Of a DNA stretch of 12,432 bases, positions 1 through 8,358 are shown piece by piece. The notes under the pieces were generated by a model. That model searched no databases, had not been told where the DNA came from, and saw only the letters and a list, made by a program, of their open reading frames with translations. Source of the DNA: Gymnopilus junonius. Its lineage: Eukaryota; Basidiomycota; Agaricomycetes; Agaricales; Galerinaceae. Position 1 is the first letter of the stretch. Every line of letters starts with the position of its first letter. Location: positions 1 to 12,432 of the forward strand of contig JADNYJ010000820.1 of NCBI GenBank assembly GCA_015501075.1, read 5' to 3'. The position numbers and the translations under genes are program-made.

Positions 1-278
1 GTTCGCGTTAGACTTTGTTCGACACGATCGAGTTCGGCGAGAAAAGAGGCATCCATGTCATCATTGTCAGAAAAGTAATGTGATGACAAGGTGGTATCAT
101 TGGCATTATGCACTTCATGCAACAAAGAAGTCTGGCCACTGGTTTCTGCTAGTGGTTCGGCGTGGGGAGAACCGTGTGTTTCTGAAGGATGACTTGGTCC
201 CGCCAAGAGCCCGGCCCAATCAACGTCTTGAATATCCGCAAATTCATCGGGAAAGTTGTCAAACTCATCATCAGACAT
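1..278 (-). CDS. Partial unassigned protein with acidic N-terminus (5' end only)
   Basis: An open frame runs on the minus strand from ATG at 278-276 to the window edge without a stop, about 92 codons. It begins MSDDEFDNFPDEFAD and continues with a VDWAGLLAGPS segment, a polar stretch, and then SHYFSDNDDMD and FLAELDRVEQSL. The composition is strongly acidic with scattered aromatics. This resembles the disordered N-terminus of a nuclear protein such as a DNA-repair helicase or nuclease, but no catalytic motif lies within the window, so I do not assign a family. The start was chosen because it is the first ATG of the frame and the residues after it look coding. The gene continues to the left of the window, and the roughly 1 kb upstream of it carries no other recognised gene. 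The frame is well supported; the function is unknown. Confidence 0.6.
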   Translation of the reverse strand, partial: MSDDEFDNFPDEFADIQDVDWAGLLAGPSHPSETHGSPHAEPLAETSGQTSLLHEVHNANDTTLSSHYFSDNDDMDASFLAELDRVEQSLTR

Positions 279-1313
279 AGCGCTAGAGGTAAGTGGGGAT
301 GTTCGTTCGCAATACTAACTTGATAGCAGGTCCATAACACTGGTAGTCACATGTTGGTCACATGGTTAGCATATGCCGGAAGGGCTATTTTTAAATGTCA
401 CAAGTCTGTCACAGCTCTTTATTAAGTCACCTTGAGCTAAAAATGGCCTGCTCAACCTGACACATTCCCTCTTAAAAATATGCCCATTAATCAAGCGTTT
501 CCGCTTAATCCGGAATATCGTTGCGCTCTATAGTACACAACCGGAAGAAACACATACTCGTTATAGTTCTCATCCAAGCATAACTGTAGATTGAGCCTGG
601 CCTTTGAAATCAGGTCTGTAAAGTCCTACATTGCTCGGGCGAGATTGCTGTCAAGTCTCAAGTTACTCCGAACCTTGGCTTGGCTTGTCGTTGGCTTCAG
701 TGCCTATCAGTTCTGTTTATCTCGAAATCAGCGACAGAAGGCAGTCAATATGTGGCGCGTAGAAGAGATTGGATAGTAACATTGGAAACCACCCAGGCAT
801 TCAGCTGGAGCCAGGATATACGATATAGTAGTAAATGTGTGTGTTCGCCAGCTGCTGAACCCTCGTTAATTAATTCTCGTCTAAACGGACCATGGAACTC
901 GTGATAAGGACCGTGGACGTGTCAGTCGAGCGATTCCGCATACCCACCTTCCGAAATGCCCAGAAAATCGACAAGAATAGGTCGACCTATAGCATGTGTA
1001 TTAATGCTCCTGATACGGCTGGTTGTCGAACTTTGGTCGGTGCCAAGTTTCATGCCAAGGGGGTGCCAAGATTTTATTTTTCAGGAATCCCTGGGAGGCA
1101 GGACTTTTAGTTTACTTTTGGTCACACTCTGCTCAAACCCAACCTCTGGATTTTAGTATGACAACAAATTTAGCATTGCCAAGCTCGACGAATGGAAAGG
1201 TTCAGTGAGCAAGAAAACCAGTGAAGTCCACGCAGGTAAACCGGTTCCTGAGTGACCGTTTATATTTCTCCCTTGCGCCATCGGCTAAGGCGAAATTTCC
1301 TATCACGACTGCC
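279..1313. other. Intergenic stretch, no gene recognised
   Basis: About 1 kb between the start of the left-hand gene and the transposon pair. Only short overlapping ORFs without recognisable motifs or consistent coding character occur here. It should include the promoter of the left-hand gene. A short motif, gtgccaag, recurs around 1039-1071. I see no tRNA, no clear transposon ends and no conserved protein fragment. Confidence 0.5.
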
Positions 1314-1316
1314 TGG

Positions 1317-1339
1317 CACTGCTGGCAACAGGTTATTTA
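1317..1339 (+). repeat. Left TIR of outer element, outer half
   Basis: These 23 nt, starting CACTGCTGGCAACAGG, are the exact reverse complement of 2743-2765. The TA at the end (1338-1339) is the target dinucleotide used by the nested Tc1-like element. The rest of this TIR resumes at 2146. Confidence 0.85.
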
Positions 1340-1365
1340 CAGTGCTTTGCATAATTCCGTGAAAA
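1340..1365 (+). repeat. Left TIR of Tc1-like element
   Basis: This 26-nt TIR starts CAGTG directly after the TA target. It matches the inverted right TIR at 2118-2143 with a single mismatch (A versus T at the 15th base). Confidence 0.88.
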
Positions 1366-1455
1366 CCAAAAGTTTTAAAATTCTACACGTGACTTCTGTG
1401 CCTGACCAAACAAAGGCGATACCGATTAGATTGATTGGCATTACAATCCTTTGCA

Positions 1456-1836
1456 ATGACTGCTGAAGTATCCGACGACTTGAAAGAGTGTATCGTACAT
1501 TGGTACAATGTGAAATTACTAACTATGGAGGAAATCAGGGACTGTTCAGGCTGTTCTATTGGTCTAGTCCACAAAGTCATCTCAAACTATCGAGACATTG
1601 GACAAGTCCGGAATCCATTCAAGCATCAGACTGGCCATCCACCATCTCTCTCAAATGATGACCTATTATTTGTCAGCGCACTCCTGGATGCAAATCCCTC
1701 CATATATCTTGACGAGATGCAACAAAAGTTGAGGGATATCTGTGAAGTTCACGTCTCCATTCCAACGATTTCGCGTGCATTGCATCAAATCAATCTATCT
1801 CGCACACTCTCTTTCGTCCTCCCATCTTGGTTTTAA
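1456..1836 (+). pseudogene. Truncated Tc1-like transposase, N-terminal helix-turn-helix part only
   Basis: The ORF of 126 aa starts at ATG 1456 (MTAEVSDDLKECIVHWYN). It shows the paired HTH region usual for basidiomycete Tc1-like transposases: a first helix-turn-helix around residues 5-45 with SIGLVHKVISNYRDIGQ, a GHPPSLS linker resembling the GRP-type motif, and a second winged-helix part with ANPSIYLDEMQQKL and VHVSIPTISRALHQI. After about residue 118 the similarity stops and the frame ends in an unrelated VLPSWF tail. The DDE RNase H-like domain (another roughly 200 residues) is missing. The fragment sits inside matching TIRs, which supports the assignment. It might still make a DNA-binding peptide, but there is no evidence for that. 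Confidence 0.8.
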
Positions 1837-2117
1837 GCCCGGCGACCCCTTTGAAATGGAGAGGTCACTAGATCATTTGACTGAATGAGACAGTATCTTG
1901 AGAAGTCTGCGGTTGGATAGAACAATTATTAGAGACAGGGACCTTATCAGCAGACTTATAGCAATATCGAGCTTGACGCAGAATTCAAATTGGAAGGCAG
2001 CAGGAGACGTAGTCGCGGAGGTGAACAACGTCGAGCACTGATCAGATCTAAAATCGAAGCTGAGTCATTTGTTTGGCTGGGGCTCACGGTCACCTGATCG
2101 AATTTAGTATGAATCGA

Positions 2118-2143
2118 TTTTCACGGAAATATGCAAAGCACTG
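2118..2143 (-). repeat. Right TIR of Tc1-like element
   Basis: This is the inverted partner of 1340-1365. It ends CACTG and is followed by the second TA copy at 2144-2145. Confidence 0.88.
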
Positions 2144-2145
2144 TA

Positions 2146-2187
2146 AGTTGACCAAAAATGATTAAGAAAATAAATTAAACATGTTTA
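2146..2187 (+). repeat. Left TIR of outer element, inner half
   Basis: These 42 nt pair with the reverse complement of 2701-2742 with three mismatches. They directly continue the half at 1317-1339 once the inner element and one TA copy are taken out. Confidence 0.85.
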
Positions 2188-2700
2188 TGTTCTTGGTCTG
2201 CTTTTCCGTCACATAAAATCTATTTTCAACTCAACAATTGCTGGTACAGAAATTCTTTTGTCAAACACTTCATTTTTAGCATATTTATAGGCCTATTAAA
2301 TGCAATACTTGTGCTAAATTTTTTTGATCAAAAATGGTGACAGAAAGGTAGAGTTTATTGTTTTATTGTTCTCGTTATCAATTGTAGTATTTAAGACAAG
2401 TTTTGGTCCCTTTAAAATAAGGTAAAAATATTTTCAATTCAGTTTGGGTGCGAAACATTGTTCTTTTTGTTTATCCAACAACAAAAATTCTTGCTAAATT
2501 TATCATTTATGAGACAACAAAAGAAATTGTGAATGTGAAATTTAACAAAAGCTTTTGTCTATACAAAAACACGACGTAAACTTTAGATTCTGTGGGGCTA
2601 AGAACTTTATAATACAGGTAGAATGTGTATTATATTTTTTCAGAATTAAAATATATCATTTTTAATAGATTCAAGAACTCGAAAAATGGTCGAAAACATG
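2188..2700. other. AT-rich interior of the outer element, no gene
   Basis: About 510 nt of AT-rich sequence between the TIRs with no recognisable ORF. It contains a perfect 14-nt palindrome (ACAAAAGCTTTTGT, 2545-2558) and several short A/T-rich inverted motifs. I see nothing else in it. Confidence 0.6.
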
Positions 2701-2765
2701 TAAACATGTTTAATTTATTTTTTTAATCATTTTTAGTCTACTTAAATAACCTGTTGCCAGCAGTG
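2701..2765 (-). repeat. Right TIR of outer element (uninterrupted)
   Basis: This 65-bp inverted repeat is the intact partner of the split left TIR. It preserves the sequence of the site into which the Tc1-like element jumped, including the TTTAAGT junction, so it serves as an internal record of the empty site. Confidence 0.85.
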
Positions 2766-2768
2766 TGG

Positions 2769-3035
2769 CGTGCACAGGGTTCGACAACGGTTTGTCAACA
2801 GTTTTACTCGAAATGATGTGGCAGGCTGGGATTATCAACTGACGCAAATGAGGCAAAACTTCTTTGATACAGGGCAATGTTGGTAGAGGCGTATTTTTGT
2901 ACAAGCAGCTAACCAGTTAATACGACACAGAATAGATAGAATGCAATAAAAAGTATTACTGTACCAAGATATATTTTCGGAGGACCGCACAAGAACAACC
3001 CAAGTGATAAAAGAGGTAAAAAAATGACAAGTTCA
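2769..3035. other. Spacer between transposons and the 248-aa protein gene
   Basis: About 270 nt without a recognisable gene. It should contain the 3' end of the minus-strand gene that stops at 3036. A GGGTTCGA string near 2777 recalls a tRNA B-box, but the flanks do not form a tRNA. Confidence 0.4.
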
Positions 3036-3893
3036 TTACTCTCGTTCTTGAGGTATGTCCCCATTCATATCTCGACTTGGACCGGATGAAAGAAGAGAGC
3101 CAATGGTCATTGAGGCCCGGGATCGGGGAGAGTACTCGGCAGAGTCACTTCGATCCGACGAGGAATAGGGCGAGGGAGGGAGGTGTTCGGCAAGATGGTG
3201 TGCTGGCTCGTAAATTCCAGCATGAGACGGATGGGGCGAATGAGATGAACGATGTCGTTTACGAGGATGATCAGAATGATGTGATAGAGGGATATCTCTC
3301 ATGGACTGGTGATGAGGATGCACTCGGGAAGGTGGAGGAGAACGGCTGCCACCGGATGCGACACGATGACGGTGGTGCGAGCGACGAGACTGGGGTTGGT
3401 CGTAAGCACGGGGAGAAGTGGTAAACGTTGGAGTTGGATAGTGGTATGCGCCACTAATGCTATGTCGGGATGAGGAATGGCTCGGTTCAGATGTTGGCGG
3501 GGTTTGCTGATATATTTCAAGCATTGTGCGGTGTAAAGACGTCAGAGATGCCAACCGCTAAAGTGGATTATGTTAAAGAAATATTTTAGCGGGAAAAAAC
3601 GGAATTTACTGACTTGATCCTCAGCAGTCTTGGCATTGAGCATGGCGAGCAACATGTCGCGGTCGCCATCGCCTTTCGCCCTGTAGGCGGACAGAATCTC
3701 GCGAAGGGTGGGTGGAGGCGGCTGGAAATTTGTGAGTGAGCTAGAAATAGGGCGAACTGATAAGGACAACACTGACCTGCTCAAGGATGGAATGAGCAGA
3801 AGAGAAGAGGCGCCCAAGATCATCTGGAGGGCGCCTTTGCATGGACAAGGCGGAATTGTGGTGGGGATGGTGGTGGGGAGAGACAGAGTTCAT
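3036..3893 (-). CDS. Unassigned 248-aa protein, helical N-terminal half and disordered Ser/His/Pro-rich tail
   Basis: Three exons: 3893-3777, 3721-3614 and 3557-3036, with introns of 55 and 56 nt (both GTCAGT donors, CAG and TAG acceptors, phase 0). The product is 248 aa. Residues 1-25 are His/Pro-rich. About 26-95 form a compact, charged, probably helical block containing LREILSAYRAKGDGDRDML, then LAMLNAKTAEDQ and LASLTSLHRTMLEIY. The rest is low-complexity Ser/His/Arg/Pro with RRSHHRHR and RKRHR patches that could be nuclear localisation signals. Joining the exons makes the central block continuous, which supports the splice sites. I believe similar proteins occur in other Agaricomycetes, but I know no function. 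The start is the first in-frame ATG. A TATATA-like motif lies about 180 nt upstream. Confidence 0.72.
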
Positions 3894-4012
3894 GGTTGGG
3901 TTGAAAGGGCCAAGACTTCGAAGGTTGCCCAGAGGGACGCTCTTAAGTCGTGCACCAGTGGCCTATTTTTAAGAGTCTTCCAAGACTTTTTGCCAAGCCA
4001 TTCAGTGTAGAA

Positions 4013-4270
4013 CTATTTTCGAATCGGGAAAATGTTCGGGGCCAAGAATAGAACGCGCAGCTCTGTGCCCCATATATAATGCTGGCGCCGATTTCGGAGT
4101 TCATGGCAGACCTCGAGGCCTTTACCTAAAGTCGCAATAGACAAGGGAGTGAGATCGGTTGGAGGTGCGGGCGCAGGGATACAGAAAGTCGTGTTGTTGA
4201 ATGTGACAAGGTGTGACGAGACTAATATAGTGTCCAATGGGATGCCGGCTAAATTTGACAGGGCATCCAC
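4013..4270 (-). CDS. Doubtful small ORF, 85 aa
   Basis: A single uninterrupted frame starts MDALSNLAGIPLDTI and ends FPIRK. It lies between two better supported genes and runs divergently from the exonuclease, with 139 nt between the two start codons. I recognise no domain, signal peptide or membrane segment. A TATATA motif lies inside it near 4075, where it may instead belong to the promoter of the 248-aa protein gene downstream. It is either a small lineage-specific gene or chance coding potential in the intergenic region. Confidence 0.25.
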   Translation of the reverse strand: MDALSNLAGIPLDTILVSSHLVTFNNTTFCIPAPAPPTDLTPLSIATLGKGLEVCHELRNRRQHYIWGTELRVLFLAPNIFPIRK

Positions 4271-4274
4271 GTCA

Positions 4275-4409
4275 GTTTTTGCCTTATGCTATTCCTTCGC
4301 TGCGTTACTTTTGTCCCTTTCGCCAAGCATCCGTTCTTTCGGCCTTTCTCACCCTTTTCCTACCTCAATCCTCCCAGGTCACGCCACTTTGGATTCTCTC
4401 TTCTTTACC
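4275..4409 (+). promoter_or_regulatory. Pyrimidine-rich leader of the exonuclease gene
   Basis: The 135 nt before the exonuclease start are unusually rich in C and T on the plus strand, with runs such as TTTCTCACCCTTTTCC, and end in TTCTTTACC directly before ATG. CT-rich tracts next to the transcription start are common in filamentous fungi that lack a strong TATA box, so this probably marks the core promoter and 5' UTR. This is inferred from composition only. Confidence 0.4.
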
Positions 4410-5714
4410 ATGTCAGAGGCTGTACTACCTCCTCCTCTACCTAGCCAAGCTCCACTGATAGATAAATCTCTTCCGCGGCCTGCACCTACTCTTGCTTATT
4501 CTTGGCGTGAATATAACCCACAAGCCAAACTCCTATATATACGAGATCACCAACACGCCAATGTCGAACTTGCTAGGCTTGGATCTGGTCCTCAGGCTCT
4601 TGGTTTTGATCTCGAGTGGAAACCTATTTTTTATAGAGGTGCCCGGGAAAATCCAGTCGCTCTTGTGCAACTGGCAAACAACAGTACTATTTTTCTCTTG
4701 CAGCTAACGGCTATGAAAGGTAGACTAATTTTCCTCTCTATTCAAATCGTTGCACCCTATTATTATCAGCATCTGAGCGATAGCTTCCTTTAAATTGCAG
4801 AGTTTCCTTCAAAATTGGCGGAAATTCTAGCCAACCCGCTGATCGTGAAGGCAGGAGTTGCGGTGCAGAGTAAGCGCCCATCTAATCTCATCAGCTCGTT
4901 GCTCAGTGGATGTTCTCAGATGACGCAGATAAGATTTGCAAGGACTGGGGAGTATCGATGTACAACTGCGTCGATCTTTCGCTTCTAGCTCGTACTGTCG
5001 ATAATGCCCGTTGGCAAGGCAAGTATAATTCTTCTCTTGGACTAGCTCGACTCATCGAAAGTTATGAATATCGCCTAATGGAAAAAGGGAAGATTACTCG
5101 CAGCAACTGGGAAGCACATTTGAATCTGACTCAACTTGAATGTTAGTGTTTATGGTGCACATATTTTGATTTCGTTATATTCCTGTTACTTTCACTGATG
5201 GGCAACATGTATATACATAGATGCTAGTAATGATGCTCACGCTGGGTACATACTCTACAAGAAAATGGAGTCCATGGCACTTTCCCTCCCCTATTCTTCA
5301 GATAGTGCTTGGTATAGCTTCAACATGGTCTCGGGTCGGTTCCTGACTTCTGATGGTCTTCACTGGAATGCAAAAAATCCTTATTATGACCCTGGACCAC
5401 CACCTCTCCGAAAGCCACCCAGGCAATCTGCCGATGTCTCCCACGCAGAAGGTCAAAGTTCAAACGGACCTCCCTCTAACCGGAAAACTATGAAAATGCG
5501 CGCAGACCGTCTACTTCCCGCTTCCAACTATCGACGACATCCTGTCCAAGACCCAGCTTCGAGACCATCAAGAACGGAACCTTCGGGCTCTGGGACTACG
5601 GAGTCCCAGTCTATTAAACGATATCACCCACACCGCAATTCCAACCGGCGCAATCACGCTCCGAAAGGTGCTGCGCAGACGTCCCAAGCCCAGCACAACA
5701 CTCCTTTCGAATGA
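4410..5714 (+). CDS. DEDDy 3'-5' exonuclease domain protein (WRN exonuclease-like), 364 aa
   Basis: Four exons: 4410-4719, 4801-4869, 4920-5141 and 5221-5714 (introns of 81, 50 and 79 nt); the joined frame is 1095 nt. It belongs to the DnaQ-like / DNA_pol_A_exo1 (PF01612) fold, which removes nucleotides from 3' ends with two metal ions. All three exonuclease motifs are visible: Exo I LGFDLEWKP (D67, E69), Exo II KAGVAVQNDADK (D128), and Exo III YASNDAHAG (Y201, D205), which makes it the DEDDy type. The WRN-type block NCVDLSLLARTVD lies between motifs II and III. Splicing at AAT (N127) and TAT (Y201) rebuilds motifs II and III, which supports the intron calls. There is no helicase domain. Residues about 225-364 are a Pro/Ser/Arg-rich tail, probably disordered. 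It likely acts in nuclear DNA or RNA processing; the substrate is unknown. Confidence 0.88.
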
Positions 5715-6466
5715 ATACCTACACCAGTACATTTGAGTATAGATGCTATTTCTTCTCCGAGTCATAGCTCCAATGCCCATTCAGTCATGAGCGTTATAGT
5801 TGAAGGCTCCCAAGTATTGCTCGGCAGTCACCTAGACATCCCATGCTTCTCGTCGCGGAAGCCAGGACGGGTACACCATCCTCAACATAGCGTTCAAGTT
5901 CACACACGTTTCGTCGATTCCTGGCACTCAGGGCCATATAAATTTATGCAAAGACAAGTACTTACGCAGTAGAGTATATATTTCTGAGAGCACTTTTGTA
6001 TATTTTGATCGCATCCGCGGGCCTATTCATAGGTATATGTATGTAACTTTTGGGAGTTTAAAGTTGCATAGTTCATGGAGGGGAGATGAGTGGAGTTCTC
6101 TAAAATTAGGCCAACTTTCGTATATCGCATTGTTAAGTACAAGTGGGGCCGAAGTCGACGAGAAACCTGTACAATACATAGGCAAGCAAATCCCAATCTT
6201 GTACTTGCATTCCTTCGCAACATTGGTCTTGGATTCTCATATAATAATAATACAATATGTACATTGAGTTCAGTAAATACAGCAGGATTGCAGTCGTGAC
6301 TGGGCGCTGAATGGTAATCGTGGTCTGCCGGTTCCAGACTGACGTGACAGATGCATATATATCAGTAGTACTTATTTCGAGTCGTGTTTCAAGGCTTGCT
6401 TGCAAGGGACAAATGATGAACGTGATACTGATCTATGCAGTGTAAGCTCCAGGTTTCGTGATGAAA
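5715..6466. other. Intergenic stretch between convergent genes, no gene recognised
   Basis: About 750 nt between the stop of the exonuclease (plus) and the stop of chitinase B (minus), so it should hold both 3' ends and their polyadenylation signals. AT-rich patches near 5990-6010 and 6240-6262 (an ATAATAATAATA run) are plausible 3'-end regions. Several short ORFs exist in both directions, but none shows a known motif or convincing splice structure. Confidence 0.45.
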
Positions 6467-8331
6467 TTAGTATTGGAAAAGACGTGATCCTTTCCTAGGA
6501 GATAATTGTCCGGCCGCCGTTGGCGCCGGGGATGCGTGCCTTTGGTCAAGAGAGATAGTCGGTCGCCGAACACGACCCGACAAGCGGGGGTCTGGAATTG
6601 GTGACTGGACAGGTGAGGAGCTCTTGCTTGACACGGGAGCAGGATTCGGAGCGTGAGTGGTGGGAGCCGGCTTCTCAGCGGAAGGATTGGGGGACGGACT
6701 ACTTGAACCCTCCGAACGGTTGATGATAGCGTTTTTCACAGCAGCGTGGTACTTGTTGTTAGCTAAAAATAACCGAATACAACTAATATAAGAAGTATTT
6801 GTGAGGGAAATAAGCATTGAATGCTTACTGTAAGCAGAATCTGCGTCCCATAGCATGATGCCTCCGAACGAGGAATATTTTTTCTGTGCCTCCAGAGCGA
6901 CATTAATTAAAGTCTGCGAGGAAACGTAGCCTTCTCCAGCAGAATCAGCAGAACCTGGAGCACCCAAATAAACTTTGATATCTTTATTTGGTGACTGCGT
7001 CTTTGCCCAATTATCCCTTTAAGTAGTCAGAGGAATGGCGATATGCAAAATAAAATAGGAATACCAGGTTGCGAAATTGAATTCCTGTTAAAAACCAGGG
7101 TCAGTTAAGACATTGCCATAGAAATAAGGGGGATATTCACCGATGGAGCGGATGTCTCGCAAAAATTGTTATCTGAGAACGACTAAATGAGCGGGAAGAC
7201 AGAATTCGTATATGAAATGTTGAACTGACAGAATTGGACGTAAACCGCGTCGAAGGAGGCACTGTTCAGCGCATTTCCAACCTCAGCATCAGGGAAAGGA
7301 CACTGAGGTGCAGCAGTAATATAATATCTGGAGAAGAACACCATAAATACCGCAATAGACAGATGTAAAATTGAGAAGCAAAACCTTTTGTGCGCGTTAT
7401 TAGCCAAGGAGCGAAGAGTATTAACGAAGGTATTATAATGAGCTGGAGATCCATTTTCAATATCTAGGTCCACTCTGAGAAGTCGTGTTTGAACGTGTCA
7501 TGTCAGGACTCAGGAGATGGCAAACTTCTCACGCACCCGTCGAGAACAGCGTTTCCAAATGGCCGAATCGCCCCATCTGAACGAATGCATGGTTAAAAAC
7601 GGAGATTATATATAGTGCGCGCAGACGGACATACTTCCTCCTAAAAAATGTTAGAGAAACCATTGGGTTCAAAATCGGATTCTGGCCCTCACCTAGAAAC
7701 ATGTTCCAGATAGTCGTTGCAAAACCAGCAGCCTGAGAGTCGCTGCTAAACCCTGCCTTTGCTGTAGCTCCTCCGAGGCTGAGGGTGATGATTTTGCCTT
7801 GAGCTTGACATTTCCTGATATCTGCCGCCATGAACGAGCAGTCGGCTAGATCTGTCCCTGGAAAATCATTGGAACCTTGACTGCAGATCTAAAAATAACT
7901 AGTGTGTAACTTCGCTCCAATGCAGACCTTGCTACCTACATTCGCGAAGTCGATGACGGGCTGACCACCTTTTCCAAAGAAAATATAAAGGAAGGCTAGT
8001 GGGAGAACATCGATAGCGTCGTCGTTGCAGTAGAATCCCAGACTTTGAAAATTTCAGTCAAATCATCGATGAATAGAGAAACATCGTCGAACTCCTGTTG
8101 GTGGCCTGCCGAGTCTTGTCCCCAATAGCTAACCAAGGTATTAAAGTCAACGCTTTTGGGATTTTAACGATGGTACGAACGTAACAACCTTGCCGATTGT
8201 TCCTGTTAGCGCAATGCTTTTATTTCATAGAAAATACAACGTACATTGTCATTGCGGTCGTTTGAGAAGGCCATCGTGGTCGTGACGTTGACACACAACA
8301 CGAAGAAGAAAGTGCAGACGGAGACCCACAT
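6467..8331 (-). CDS. Secreted GH18 class III-type chitinase without chitin-binding module (chitinase B), 399 aa
   Basis: Thirteen exons: 8331-8245, 8188-8181, 8128-8093, 8042-7940, 7888-7693, 7640-7635, 7576-7537, 7474-7385, 7327-7230, 7172-7141, 7084-7065, 7016-6829 and 6762-6467; 1200 nt joined. It hydrolyses beta-1,4 bonds of chitin outside the cell or in the wall. A hydrophobic signal peptide (WVSVCTFFFVLCVNV) precedes the barrel. Visible landmarks are VVTYWGQDSAG (strand 1), [10 protein letters not shown] (strand 3), the catalytic DGVDLDIE motif (D158-E165, E165 the acid/base), AAPQCPFPD, YVQFYNN (Y222) and FGGIMLWDADSAY. After about residue 318 comes an 80-residue Ser/Pro/Ala-rich tail with a basic RVRRP patch. 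There is no carbohydrate-binding module. An in-frame ATG at 8358 would add 9 residues; 8331 was preferred because it gives a cleaner signal peptide. The active-site residues are all present. Exons of 8 and 6 nt need transcript proof. Confidence 0.88.
7635..7640 (-). other. 6-nt microexon of chitinase B
   Basis: GAGGAA lies between an intron ending TTTTTTAG (7692-7641, 52 nt) and one starting GTATGT (7634-7577, 58 nt). Including it gives FLGGNGAIRPFG, the same length as [12 protein letters not shown] in the neighbouring paralogue, which has no introns there. Confidence 0.7.
8181..8188 (-). other. 8-nt microexon of chitinase B, shared with chitinase A
   Basis: GTTGTTAC joins the end of exon 1 (phase 0) to exon 3 (phase 2) to give NDNVVTYWGQ. 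The flanking introns are 56 and 52 nt. The first has a CTAAC branch-like site 16 nt before its AAG acceptor. The alternative CAG immediately after CTAAC would be too close to that branch site and would give a non-conserved peptide. Confidence 0.72.
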
Positions 8332-8358
8332 CGCGCACTCTGCTTTAGCAAGGATCAT

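Larger units (their letters stand above)
1340..2143 (+). mobile_element. Internally deleted Tc1/mariner-type element nested in the outer element's TIR
   Basis: This 804-bp element begins CAGTGCTTTGCATA and ends with the inverted copy TATGCAAAGCACTG. The terminal 26 nt (1340-1365 and 2118-2143) match at 25 of 26 positions. TA flanks it at 1338-1339 and 2144-2145, the hallmark target duplication of the IS630/Tc1/mariner superfamily. It carries the N-terminal part of a transposase on the plus strand but no DDE catalytic domain. Fungal Tc1-like elements with a full transposase are usually about 1.5-2 kb, so the central catalytic portion appears to be lost and the copy should be non-autonomous. 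Confidence 0.88.
1317..2765. mobile_element. AT-rich non-coding TIR element (MITE-like), interrupted by a Tc1-like insertion
   Basis: The outer element is defined by 65-bp terminal inverted repeats. The right TIR is 2701-2765. The left TIR is split into 1317-1339 and 2146-2187 by the inner Tc1-like element. With the insertion and one TA copy removed, the two TIRs match at 62 of 65 positions. The ends are CACTG...CAGTG, flanked by TGG at 1314-1316 and at 2766-2768, which fits a 3-bp target-site duplication. Without the insertion the element is about 643 bp. It is very AT-rich and has no credible ORF, so it is non-autonomous. CACTG termini with a 3-bp duplication point towards a CACTA/EnSpm-like relative, but the superfamily call is an inference. 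Confidence 0.75.

Noticed and set aside
1837..2117. Remains of the Tc1 DDE domain after the truncated ORF
   Set aside because: Arg/Gly-rich translations such as GSRRRSRGG faintly recall transposase segments, but no ordered D, D, E/D residues or continuous frame can be traced.
2774..2790. tRNA B-box-like GGGTTCGA
   Set aside because: No matching A-box, anticodon arm or acceptor stem around it on either strand.
3077..3424. 115-aa plus-strand ORF
   Set aside because: It is the antisense shadow of the last exon of the 248-aa protein gene, caused by that exon's low-complexity Ser/His/Arg/Pro composition.
4149..4409. N-terminal extension of the exonuclease by 87 codons
   Set aside because: The stretch is open in frame, but it is pyrimidine-rich leader-like sequence overlapping an opposite-strand ORF, and the ATG at 4410 has a good context and family-like N-terminus.
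5780..5950. Possible degraded coding fragment on the minus strand (MLRMVYPSWLPRREAW, EQYLGAFNYNAHD)
   Set aside because: It looks vaguely protein-like but contains stops, has no clear splice sites and matches no family I recognise.
6239..6262. ATAATAATAATA run as a microsatellite
   Set aside because: Only about four units; ordinary for an AT-rich 3' region.
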